A stretch of DNA of 28,984 nucleotides from Symbiobacteriaceae bacterium (GTDB lineage Bacteria > Bacillota_E > Symbiobacteriia > Symbiobacteriales > Symbiobacteriaceae), in assembly GCA_027356675.1 (NCBI GenBank), contig DAHVXO010000047.1, positions 1 to 28,984 of the forward strand, read 5' to 3'. The notes under the pieces were generated by a model that was not told the origin of the DNA, made no database searches, and was given only the letters and a program-made list of their open reading frames with translations. This document shows positions 15,107 through 21,323 of this stretch, piece after piece (the first letter of the stretch is position 1; every line of letters starts with the position of its first letter). The translations under genes and the position numbers were made by a program.

Positions 15107-15134
15107 AGTCAAATGACGGCTTTATTGTTTGACT
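15107..15134. promoter_or_regulatory. Inverted repeat AGTCAAA / TTTGACT downstream of the promoter
   Basis: Seven-base perfect arms at 15107-15113 and 15128-15134, spacer 14. The left arm continues as AGTCAAATG, the same nine bases found beside the arsR operator (14862-14870). This suggests that one ArsR-type regulator may act on both units. Confidence 0.45.
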
Positions 15135-15271
15135 GTTGGGCGACGGGCCTGATGTTCACTACGCAGACGGGAGGCTTGGCCCAGGGGAGGTGATCTGGAT
15201 CGTTAGTGGACAGGTTTTCTCAATTCCCGTTGCCCGGACAAGTCCGCCAAAAACCCAAAGGAGTGATCACC

Positions 15272-15922
15272 TTGAAACGCACATCGGCGATGGTTTTGGC
15301 TACCTTGGCGATCATCGGGTTCCTGGCTGTATTCGCGTCCCGCTCATCCCAGGCAGCAGCCTACTGGAACTGGGGGTTGAACAGTAGGGGATATAGCGGT
15401 GGACCTGGTTACAACACTGGCTCTGGCCTCGGGGGCATGCCTAGCTCAAAGGCCATGCCTGGACCCAATACCCCTCCTGGTATGGGACCTGGCAACGGCG
15501 CATGGGGCATCGCGCCAACCATGGTGGCGGGCATCTTGCAAGTGGAGTTTGCGGCCGGTGCTGACGTTCTTAAGTTGAGCATTGATGACCTGGCTGCGGC
15601 ACTCGTTGCCGGGAAGACCGTTGAAGCTGTTGCTGCCGGACAGGGCGTCTCGATCGAAGAAGTCCTGACCGGAATTGGCTCCGCCCGAAAGATGTACCTG
15701 GACGGGCAGGTCAAGGAAAAGAATCTGACTCAGTTACAGGCAGACCAGATTGACCAGATGCGTTCAGCGATGGGCATCCGGGTTCTATACATGGGTGCGG
15801 AAGCCCTCTACGACAGCGCCGGAGGCTGGCGCTATAGTGGACCGGGCCCCCGGGGCTACGGTGGCCCAGGCGGCTGGCGGTACGGTGGTCCCGGCGGTTG
15901 GGGTTACGACGGCTGTTGGTAG
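15272..15922 (+). CDS. Secreted protein with YckD/DUF2680-like helical domain and Gly/Trp/Tyr-rich tail
   Basis: 216 residues from TTG 15272, chosen because AAAGGAGTGATCACC precedes it. A Sec signal (residues 1-30, ending S-Q-A-A-A) is followed by a Gly/Pro/Asn-rich region, a helical domain at about 85-165 (S-I-D-D-L-A-A-A-L-V-A-G-K-T-V-E-A-V-A; G-V-S-I-E-E-V-L; L-T-Q-L-Q-A-D-Q-I-D-Q-M) resembling the YckD/DUF2680-type exported proteins, and a tail of repeated G-G-W-R-Y and G-P-G units ending G-C-W. Role unknown; gene order with SHOCT and metal genes suggests an envelope metal-stress function. Confidence 0.7.
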   Translation: MKRTSAMVLATLAIIGFLAVFASRSSQAAAYWNWGLNSRGYSGGPGYNTGSGLGGMPSSKAMPGPNTPPGMGPGNGAWGIAPTMVAGILQVEFAAGADVLKLSIDDLAAALVAGKTVEAVAAGQGVSIEEVLTGIGSARKMYLDGQVKEKNLTQLQADQIDQMRSAMGIRVLYMGAEALYDSAGGWRYSGPGPRGYGGPGGWRYGGPGGWGYDGCW

Positions 15923-15998
15923 TGGACGGAGAAAATGAGGTAGGGGCATAAATAAGCACGGAAACCTACCCTGTTGCTCCGAGAAAGGCGGTTTCGGC

Positions 15999-16217
15999 AT
16001 GATGATGGGCGGGCCGTGGTTCGGTGGTTGGTGGATGCCGCTTCTTTGGATTGCTGTGATTGCGGGTGTCGTGCTGGTGGTGAAGAGCCTGATGGACCGG
16101 CCGACACCGGCACCACATCCGGAGAAGACGCCTTTGCAGATTTTGGAGGAACGCTACGCCCGCGGTGAGATTCCCGAGCAGGAGTTTCTACGCATGCGTG
16201 AGCAACTAAGGAAGTGA
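15999..16217 (+). CDS. SHOCT-domain small membrane protein
   Basis: 72 residues. M-M-M-G-G-P-W-F-G-G-W-W opens, one transmembrane helix follows (about 13-31), then the C-terminal SHOCT motif L-Q-I-L-E-E-R-Y-A-R-G-E-I-P-E-Q-E-F-L-R-M-R. SHOCT segments are short oligomerisation elements; this architecture is common beside copper genes. AAAGGCGG lies 8-10 bases before ATG 15999. It is the intact counterpart of the broken gene at 993-1226 and follows the secreted-protein gene, probably in one operon. Confidence 0.85.
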   Translation: MMMGGPWFGGWWMPLLWIAVIAGVVLVVKSLMDRPTPAPHPEKTPLQILEERYARGEIPEQEFLRMREQLRK

Positions 16218-16222
16218 TCAAG

Positions 16223-16348
16223 ATGAGAACGACGAACCTGTGGCTGGCGGTGGTAGCTGCGCTCTTGCCTTACGCCCCCGGTGCTGGATCCAGGGCAGCG
16301 GTGGAGCTACCCCTTCCCGACCGCCGGTACGTTCCCCATCCTGTGTGA
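16223..16348 (+). CDS. Short exported hypothetical (41 aa), doubtful
   Basis: ATG 16223 starts 5 bases after the SHOCT stop, which also provides AAGGAAGTGATC as a ribosome site. The product has a signal-like start (M-R-T-T-N-L-W-L-A-V-V-A-A-L-L) and then R-Y-V-P-H-P-V before two stops (TGATGA). It may be the beginning of an exported protein cut short by mutation; the following bases show no recognisable continuation. Confidence 0.3.
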   Translation: MRTTNLWLAVVAALLPYAPGAGSRAAVELPLPDRRYVPHPV

Positions 16349-16384
16349 TGATGGTGGTCAGGTAGGGGCGAACGGCTTCACTCC

Positions 16385-16428
16385 GAAGGCAATCTGCCCT
16401 GCATTCGCGGCGGATTGCCTTCTCTTCT
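16385..16428 (+). terminator. Terminator of the secreted protein-SHOCT operon
   Basis: Fourteen-base stem GAAGGCAATCTGCC / GGCGGATTGCCTTC (one wobble pair), loop of 10, followed by TCTTCTG. It closes the operon before the transposase remnant. Confidence 0.65.
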
Positions 16429-16494
16429 GAAAGTCCCCATGACTCCCAGAGGAGGTGAACGACACAAAAGCCACGTAGTAGAGGACCATTCAGT

Positions 16495-16758
16495 TTGTGG
16501 CCTCGATTCGCACGGATCTCGGTCCTCGGAAGTCTAGTCTTGTATACTCCTGGCTACGGCGGCTGCGGCGGGCCCGCCTACCACCACGTCTCGGACCGCT
16601 ACGTGGCCCTCTTCAGTCACTTCATCCCCTGCGGCGTCTGGGAAGCTGTCTACATCATCGACGGTCTGCTGAAGAACAAGTCAGACATTCAGCCGGACAC
16701 ATTCCATGCCGATACCCAGGGCCAGTCCACGCCCGTCTTCGCCCTGGCCCACCTCCTG
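16495..16758 (+). mobile_element. Tn3-family transposase fragment (internal piece of the catalytic domain)
   Basis: Residues from about 16531 on read Y-T-P-G-Y-G-G-C-G-G, then A-Y-H-H-V-S-D-R-Y-V-A-L-F-S, V-W-E-A-V-Y-I-I-D-G-L-L, and H-A-D-T-Q-G-Q-S-T-P-V-F-A-L-A-H-L-L. This is the block of Tn3-type TnpA around one of the catalytic Asp residues (the equivalent of Y-T-D-T-G-G in Tn3). About 85 of roughly 1000 residues remain. There is no terminal inverted repeat or resolvase. The frame runs without a stop into unrelated P-type ATPase sequence, so the element has been cut by a deletion. The TTG at 16495 is only the first possible start. Confidence 0.75.
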
Positions 16759-16923
16759 GTCTCTTTGACCACGGTCGCGCTGCTGGTTGTGTCGGCCCTC
16801 CTGGGGTGGATGAGCCTGACGGCTGGCCTGATGCTCAACGAGGGAAGTGCCCTCGTCATCATCGCCAACGGTGTGCGTCTCCTCCGGCCGAGGTTGAGAA
16901 AGGGGGCTGTTGCCCATGCCTGA
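16759..16923 (+). pseudogene. C-terminal remnant of a second P-type ATPase, fused to the transposase fragment
   Basis: The last 54 codons encode two membrane helices and the typical end of a heavy-metal P-type ATPase: L-L-G-W-M-S-L-T-A-G-L-M-L-N-E-G-S-A-L-V-I and then A-N-G-V-R-L-L-R. The pump core is gone. The stop overlaps the start of the next gene (ATG 16916, TGA 16921-16923), which suggests that the original ATPase and the corrinoid-like gene formed one translationally coupled operon. Confidence 0.7.
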
Positions 16924-18070
16924 TCTCGATAAGGCTGTCCAACAAGTTCACCAGGAGCTGGACCGGGTACGGCAGGTCAAGAAGTGTACGGGCTGTGAAT
17001 GCCTCCTGGACGTGCTGGAAGCGATTCAGGGGGATCTCGCTCAGGTCGGGACTCCCGAGGCCGAGGCGGCTCAGATTGACATGCAGCGATGGCTGGAGGA
17101 GGGGAACAACAGGCGGCACCGTTGCCTGGGGTGCGAGGTCTGCCTCCCGATCGAGCCATATAACCAGTTCAGCACCTTGGTTCGCAGTGGTGACGATCCG
17201 TACCTGATTCCCCTGGTTGCAGCACCGCCACAGGCTCTCTGCGGTTGCGGCGATACCCGTGGGACAAAGCCAGCGCAGCCGGAGGTTGCACCCAAGTGGC
17301 CGGCGGTGGGGGGCGACTACCTGGTCGGCATCCCTTCCGCCCGGGTGGCGATCTGCACGTTGGCCGACACGGATCTTCCCGGCGAACTGAAGGCCGCAGG
17401 ACTGCTGGAGAAGGTGGCCATTGTCGGGCCGCTCTCCACCGAGAACCTTGGCATTGAGCGGGTCATCCGTAACCTTGTCGCCAACCTCAACATCAGCGTT
17501 CTGATCCTGTGCGGGCGGGATTCCCGTGGACACAGAGCCGGTCAAGCCCTGCTGTCCCTCAAAGACAGCGGCGTAGACGATAGCCGACGCATCACAGGGG
17601 CTCTTGGCCCCCGGCCGGTACTGAAAAACGTCACGGATGAAGAACTGGCGGCGTTCCGGCAACGGATCACAATCGTAGATGAGATTGGGACCCGCGATGT
17701 GTCCCGGCTGGCGGAGGTTGTGGAGGCGTGCCTGGCTCAGCCCACAGGCGCTCCACCGGCCCTCCCAACCAAGGTCCACACGCCCAAGGTGGTGGAAGCC
17801 CAGCGCCTCAGCAATCGGGAGTGGGTGCACGACCCGGAGGGCTTCTTCCTCGTGCTGCTGGACCGGGATGCCCAGGTCATCGTCTGCGAGCACTACACCA
17901 AGGATGGTGTCCTGAACGAGGTGATCCGGGGGGCTCGGGCCAACGATGTAGCCAACACCGCCATCAAGCGGGGGCTGCTATCCCGCCTTGACCATGCGGC
18001 CTACCTCGGACGCGAACTTGCAAAGGCAGAAACGGCACTGGCGCTGGGAGTTGCCTTATACGCAAGATGA
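16916..18070 (+). CDS. MtrA-like corrinoid protein with C-terminal DUF4346
   Basis: 384 residues. Residues 1-90 hold two Cys clusters, K-K-C-T-G-C-E-C-L and H-R-C-L-G-C-E-V-C-L-P. Residues about 128-265 match subunit A of the methanogen methyl-H4MPT:coenzyme M methyltransferase: W-P-A-V-G-G-D-Y-L-V-G, V-G-P-L-S-T-E-N-L-G-I-E-R-V, and L-I-L-C-G-R-D-S-R-G-H-R-A-G-Q, whose His is the expected cobalt ligand of the corrinoid. Residues about 300-384 are DUF4346, ending L-D-H-A-A-Y-L-G-R-E-L-A-K-A-E. No other methyltransferase subunit is nearby. A corrinoid methyl-carrier role is inference. ATG 16916 is preferred over TTG 16910 because of AAAGGGGG upstream. It is read together with the end of a P-type ATPase. 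Confidence 0.8.
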   Translation: MPDLDKAVQQVHQELDRVRQVKKCTGCECLLDVLEAIQGDLAQVGTPEAEAAQIDMQRWLEEGNNRRHRCLGCEVCLPIEPYNQFSTLVRSGDDPYLIPLVAAPPQALCGCGDTRGTKPAQPEVAPKWPAVGGDYLVGIPSARVAICTLADTDLPGELKAAGLLEKVAIVGPLSTENLGIERVIRNLVANLNISVLILCGRDSRGHRAGQALLSLKDSGVDDSRRITGALGPRPVLKNVTDEELAAFRQRITIVDEIGTRDVSRLAEVVEACLAQPTGAPPALPTKVHTPKVVEAQRLSNREWVHDPEGFFLVLLDRDAQVIVCEHYTKDGVLNEVIRGARANDVANTAIKRGLLSRLDHAAYLGRELAKAETALALGVALYAR

Positions 18071-18094
18071 GCCCCTGAAGGGGGGTAAATGCGC

Positions 18095-18688
18095 ATGAGC
18101 AAGAAGGTAGTTCTCTGGGCGTCCCTGCTCGGAATCCTCGGCGTTATCGTAGTGCTTTTGATGCCCCGGGAGCCGCAGAAACCGCAACTGGTTGTCGTTG
18201 AGCCTACGTTTAACATGGGAACTGTTCCGTTAGGTCAGGTTGGACACTACAAAGTACAACTTACGAACGCGGGTAACGCCACGCTCGAAATCAACGGCCT
18301 GTCAGTGGGCTGACGGTGCACCAAGGCGACCGTGGTGTCGTTGCAACTGCAACCCGGACAGAGCACGGAGCTGGTCATTGATTTCATGACCGAAGTCGAT
18401 GGCCCCGGTACCCACCGGGAAGTCATTTGGGTGAACTCCAATGACCCGAATAAGGCCGAAAACGGAGTTGCGTTTCAGTGTCACTGTTCGCTAGGTTCGT
18501 TCTGTGAACACCCGCTTTCGGTCTCACCGGGCATGAATCGCGAGACGCTCAAACTGGAACCGCAGAAGCTCAGCAGGGGTCATGGGCCTCATCATGCGGC
18601 CTACAGCCCGCGGATCCTCCCGACGTGTGTGCCGTGTACCTGCTCTCCCACACCGGTATTCATTAGCAGGAGTGAACTCCAAGAATGA
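18095..18688 (+). CDS. Membrane-anchored DUF1573 protein with a probable selenocysteine
   Basis: ATG 18095 lies 9 bases after AAGGGGGG. N-terminal membrane anchor (residues 5-24), then a DUF1573 Ig-like domain: F-N-M-G-T-V-P-L-G-Q, Y-K-V-Q-L-T-N-A-G-N-A-T-L-E-I, then G-U-R-C-T-K-A, where the family has S-C-G-C-T. TGA 18311-18313 (codon 73) sits at the first Cys. After it the domain continues in the same frame: L-Q-P-G-Q-S-T-E-L-V-I-D-F, and I-W-V-N-S-N-D-P-N-K-A-E-N. DUF1573 proteins are exported and of unknown function. The frame runs to 18688, overlapping the SCO start by ATGA, but the last 70 codons look non-domain; removing one T near 18479 would end the protein at TAG 18492-18494 as F-Q-V-T-V-R, the more usual end. 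Confidence 0.75.
18322..18343 (+). promoter_or_regulatory. Predicted bacterial SECIS hairpin in the DUF1573 gene
   Basis: CGAC (18327-18330) pairs with GTCG (18337-18340) around the loop CGTGGT, which has G at position two and begins 17 bases after the TGA. CAA/TTG extends the stem across a GG bulge. It is the weakest of the three SECIS candidates here; an alternative stem GCACCA/TGGTGT overlaps it. Confidence 0.45.
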
Positions 18689-19060
18689 CTGTTCTGTTCC
18701 AAGGCTGCCGGCTCCCGAGCCGAAGTGTGGTTTTGCTACTAATCGGAATCGCACTGATCTTACTGGCAGGGTGCAGTTCAAAGCCCGCCCTTCCAGATCT
18801 CGGGCAGGCACCGGATTTTACTCTCACCGACCAATTAGGGCGTCAAGTAGCCATGCGGGATCTACGTGGCAAAGTCTTGTTGGTCAACTTTGTTTATACG
18901 AACTGTCCTGAAACCTGCCCGCTCCAGGTCGCACACATGGCACAACTGCAACGCAAGTTTATAGATCCAGGGTCACTCCGGAGAATCTTCAGTTGATCTC
19001 GATCACTGTGGATCCAGTACGAGATACCCCCAAGCGTTGCGGGCCGTCTGTGAGGCGGCC
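18685..19060 (+). pseudogene. Second SCO1/SenC-family lipoprotein, frameshifted and truncated
   Basis: The first frame (18685-18996) gives a lipoprotein signal ending L-A-G-C, Q-A-P-D-F-T-L-T-D-Q, and the copper motif N-C-P-E-T-C-P-L. A frameshift near 18972 hides the next conserved part, which is found in another frame: T-P-E-N-L-Q-L-I-S-I-T-V-D-P-V-R-D-T-P. One more base shift near 19030 gives Q-A-L-R-A-V-C-E-A-A, after which all similarity stops at about 19060-19080, where the inverted fabH remnant starts. The distal third of the fold with the conserved His is missing, so it should be non-functional. Confidence 0.75.
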
Positions 19061-19080
19061 TCCGGGGTTGGCGCCAGGGG

Positions 19081-19560
19081 CTAGCGGGGCCCCCAGCGCA
19101 GCAGGGCCGAGCCCCAGAGCAGCCCGCCTGCGAAGGCGCACAGCATGACCAGGTCCCCGGGCTCCAGCCCCCGGGTACCCACTTGTGCAGGGCCAGGGGG
19201 ATGGTGGCGGCAGAGGTGTAGCCGTACTCGCCGATGCAGAGCGCCACCTTCTCCTCCGGCAACCCCAGGCGGTTCGCAAGGGCGTCGATGATCCGCTTGT
19301 TGGCCTGATGGGGCACCAGCACCCGCAGGTCGTCCACCGTGAGTCCCTGGCGTTTGAGGACCGCACCTACGGCCTCGCCCATACCGTTGACCGCTACCTT
19401 GAAGACGCCCTGGCCGTGCTGCCAGATGTATGGCTGTGGTGTTGCGCCAATCGCTTCCAGGGTGGCCGCGGGGCTGCCCGGGAGGGGGCAGTAGACGAGA
19501 CCGGCCTGGCGCCCGTCTGCGTGCAGGCTGAAATCCAGCAGCCCGCTGCCCGCTTCTGTG
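19081..19560 (-). pseudogene. fabH: 3' remnant of beta-ketoacyl-ACP synthase III
   Basis: The C-terminal half of FabH in one frame: G-S-G-L-L-D-F-S-L-H-A-D-G, V-F-K-V-A-V-N-G-M, V-P-H-Q-A-N-K-R-I-I with the catalytic His, then Y-G-Y-T-S-A-A-T-I-P-L-A-L, in which the catalytic Asn of the family's G-N-T-S-A is Tyr. A frameshift near 19170 moves the ending G-D-L-V-M-L-C-A-F-A-G-G-L-L-W-G-S-A-L-L-R-W into another frame, stopping at 19081. The half with the active-site Cys is absent. Loss of the Asn, a frameshift and 5' truncation together make this a clear pseudogene. Confidence 0.8.
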
Positions 19561-19757
19561 CGGGAGGTGTACCACTGATGACCTTGTGGGCGCCTCGGTT
19601 GGATGTTTCCAGCCAAAGGCGACAGAAGGATGTTCCACTCGCTGTGTATATCCCCATCAAGGGATCCGTGCCCCGAGGGCTGTCTGGAACCGCACAAACC
19701 CGTCCGTTCTTTCGAGCCTACAGAGTCCCAGGTCCGTGCCCTAGGTTGTATGCCGGG
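19561..19757. other. Unassigned stretch between the fabH remnant and the next promoter
   Basis: About 200 bases without recognisable coding similarity on either strand. It is probably sequence left behind by the rearrangements that truncated fabH and the SCO gene. Confidence 0.4.
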
Positions 19758-19788
19758 TTGACCGTGCGATGACCGCCTTTGCTATAAT
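19758..19788 (+). promoter_or_regulatory. Promoter of the cytochrome c biogenesis operon
   Basis: Perfect TATAAT at 19783-19788 with a TGn extension (TGCTATAAT) and TTGACC at 19758-19763. The 19-base spacer is longer than optimal. A leader of about 130 bases with several short inverted repeats follows before the first gene. Confidence 0.6.
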
Positions 19789-19930
19789 GGAACGGGCCGC
19801 CATGGCAGTAGGCGGTATAAGAGGCTGGTCTGGCTCTGGTTCCTGGGCGGCAGCTCATGGGAGCTGGGACCGCGGCCAGAACTGGTCCAGGCTCTTCCAC
19901 TTGACTTGCGAAGAGATGAGGTGAGTGGGC

Positions 19931-20569
19931 GTGACGTGTCCCGAATGCGGCACCAAGCTAGAGCCGCGTACCCGCTTCTGCCACCGCTGTGGCTGGGACT
20001 CCAGGCTTGCGGCAGCAGGGAAGGCATCCTCCAGCGCCGGGCAGCGGCCGACGTGGAAGCGATGGACGATGTCGGTCTGCCTGGGCATTTCGACCCTGCT
20101 GGTGCTCGTGCTGCTTCTGATCCCACGCGGCGACGCGGCCGCTTCGCTCATAGCAGGTGAGCCTGCGCCTAACTTCGACCTGCCGGCCCTGGGCGGCGGC
20201 AAGGTGCAGCTGGCAGGCCTGAAGGGCAAGCCGGTGATTCTCAACTTCTGGGCCACCTGGTGCACCCCCTGCCGCAAGGAGATGCCGGATTTACAGGGCG
20301 TGTACAACCAGTACAAGGACAAGGGCGTGCAGCTGTATGGCATCAACGTCGGCGAGTCCGATGTGGCCGTGAGCAACTTCGTCCGCCAGGTTGCCGTTGA
20401 CTTCCCGATCCTGATCGACAAGGGGGAGAAGGCCCAGACGGACTACAAGATCCTACCCCTGCCGGCCACCTTCTTCATCGACCGCAACGGCACCATCCGT
20501 GCGATTTACCAGTATCAGATGTCCCGGGGGCAGATGGAGACGGAAGTGCTTCGTATCTTATCCCAATAG
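19931..20569 (+). CDS. resA: ResA-like thiol-disulfide oxidoreductase with N-terminal zinc ribbon
   Basis: About 212 residues. A cytoplasmic zinc ribbon (C-P-E-C-G, then C-H-R-C-G) comes first, then a membrane helix (about 46-64), then an extracytoplasmic TlpA/ResA thioredoxin fold: F-W-A-T-W-C-T-P-C-R-K-E-M with the C-x-x-C active site, and the cis-Pro region L-P-L-P-A-T-F-F-I-D. It reduces apocytochrome c haem-binding cysteines. GTG 19931 is preferred because GAGGTGA ends seven bases upstream, while GTG 19925 touches it. First gene of the resA-ccdA-resB-ccsB operon. The zinc ribbon in front is not part of the usual ResA and recurs in ResB here. Confidence 0.9.
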   Translation: MTCPECGTKLEPRTRFCHRCGWDSRLAAAGKASSSAGQRPTWKRWTMSVCLGISTLLVLVLLLIPRGDAAASLIAGEPAPNFDLPALGGGKVQLAGLKGKPVILNFWATWCTPCRKEMPDLQGVYNQYKDKGVQLYGINVGESDVAVSNFVRQVAVDFPILIDKGEKAQTDYKILPLPATFFIDRNGTIRAIYQYQMSRGQMETEVLRILSQ

Positions 20570-20596
20570 TGGTACCTGAGCAAGGAGGCGATCGGT

Positions 20597-21301
20597 ACGG
20601 AGACTTCCAACCTCTTTCTGGCGTTCGGCGCCGGTGTGCTCTCCTTCCTGACGCCGTGCTGCCTCCCGATCTTCCCATCTTTCCTGAGCTACATCACCGG
20701 TGTCTCCGTCGACGACCTGCAGGCCGGGACGCCCGTCTCCAGGAAGCTGATTCTCGGGCACAGCCTTGCGTTCTTCGTCGGGTTCTCCACAATCTATATC
20801 GCACTGGGACTGGCGGCCAGCGCACTGGGAGCCTTCTTCATGCAAGGGCGGTCCTGGCTGCCGATCGCGGGCGGAGTCTTTGTCGTTCTGATGGGGCTTT
20901 CCCTGCTGGGCATGGTGAAGATCCCCTTCCTGATGCGGGAACGGCGGCTGCAACTTGCCAGGAAGCCTGAGAGTTACTTCGGCTCCGTTCTGGTGGGCCT
21001 GGCCTATGCTGCGGGATGGACGCCCTGCGTCGGTCCGATCCTGGGCGCCGTGCTGGCGCTGGCCGCTACTAGCCCCGGACAAGGCGGCCTGCTGCTACTG
21101 CTCTACTCCATCGGCTTTGCCATTCCGTTCATCGCACTGGCCTACGGGCTGGGCTCGGTTCGCTGGCTGACCGGGTACACCCGCACGATTGAACGAGTGG
21201 GCGGCGCAGTGATGGTGGTCATGGGCGTCATGCTGGCCACGGGCACCATGCAGCGGCTCAGCGCGTGGCTGATCAGGGTAACCGGGTTCCAGGGATTTTA
21301 G
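20597..21301 (+). CDS. ccdA: CcdA-type cytochrome c biogenesis thiol transporter
   Basis: About 234 residues and six membrane helices; passes electrons from cytoplasmic thioredoxin to ResA. Both redox Cys regions are present: F-L-T-P-C-C-L-P-I-F-P in helix 1 and A-G-W-T-P-C-V-G-P-I-L in helix 4. The family start (N-L-F-L-A-F-G-A-G) is encoded upstream of GTG 20636, the first normal start codon. AAGGAGG (20582-20588) points to a start at ACG 20597, eight bases on. So either ACG is used, or an ATG was changed to ACG, or the sequence has an error. The gap to resA is 27 bases. Confidence 0.9.
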   Translation, partial: TETSNLFLAFGAGVLSFLTPCCLPIFPSFLSYITGVSVDDLQAGTPVSRKLILGHSLAFFVGFSTIYIALGLAASALGAFFMQGRSWLPIAGGVFVVLMGLSLLGMVKIPFLMRERRLQLARKPESYFGSVLVGLAYAAGWTPCVGPILGAVLALAATSPGQGGLLLLLYSIGFAIPFIALAYGLGSVRWLTGYTRTIERVGGAVMVVMGVMLATGTMQRLSAWLIRVTGFQGF

Positions 21302-21323
21302 GTTCGATCGAGGAGGATGGCGG

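Noticed and set aside
16346..16351. Double TGA (TGATGA) after the 41-residue ORF as selenocysteines
   Set aside because: No recognisable domain continues after it, no Cys motif is known there and two adjacent Sec codons would be extraordinary.
16859..17893. 344-codon minus-strand open frame opposite the MtrA-like gene
   Set aside because: Antisense shadow; the plus-strand frame carries clear MtrA and DUF4346 motifs.
18894..19697. 267-codon minus-strand open frame as a complete gene
   Set aside because: Only the middle matches FabH; the start is unrelated sequence and the end reads antisense to the SCO gene. It is a remnant with a frameshift.
19795..19925. Riboswitch or T-box in the leader of the cytochrome c operon
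   Set aside because: Only short inverted repeats are present; no conserved riboswitch core or T-box sequence was found, and there is no terminator before the first gene.
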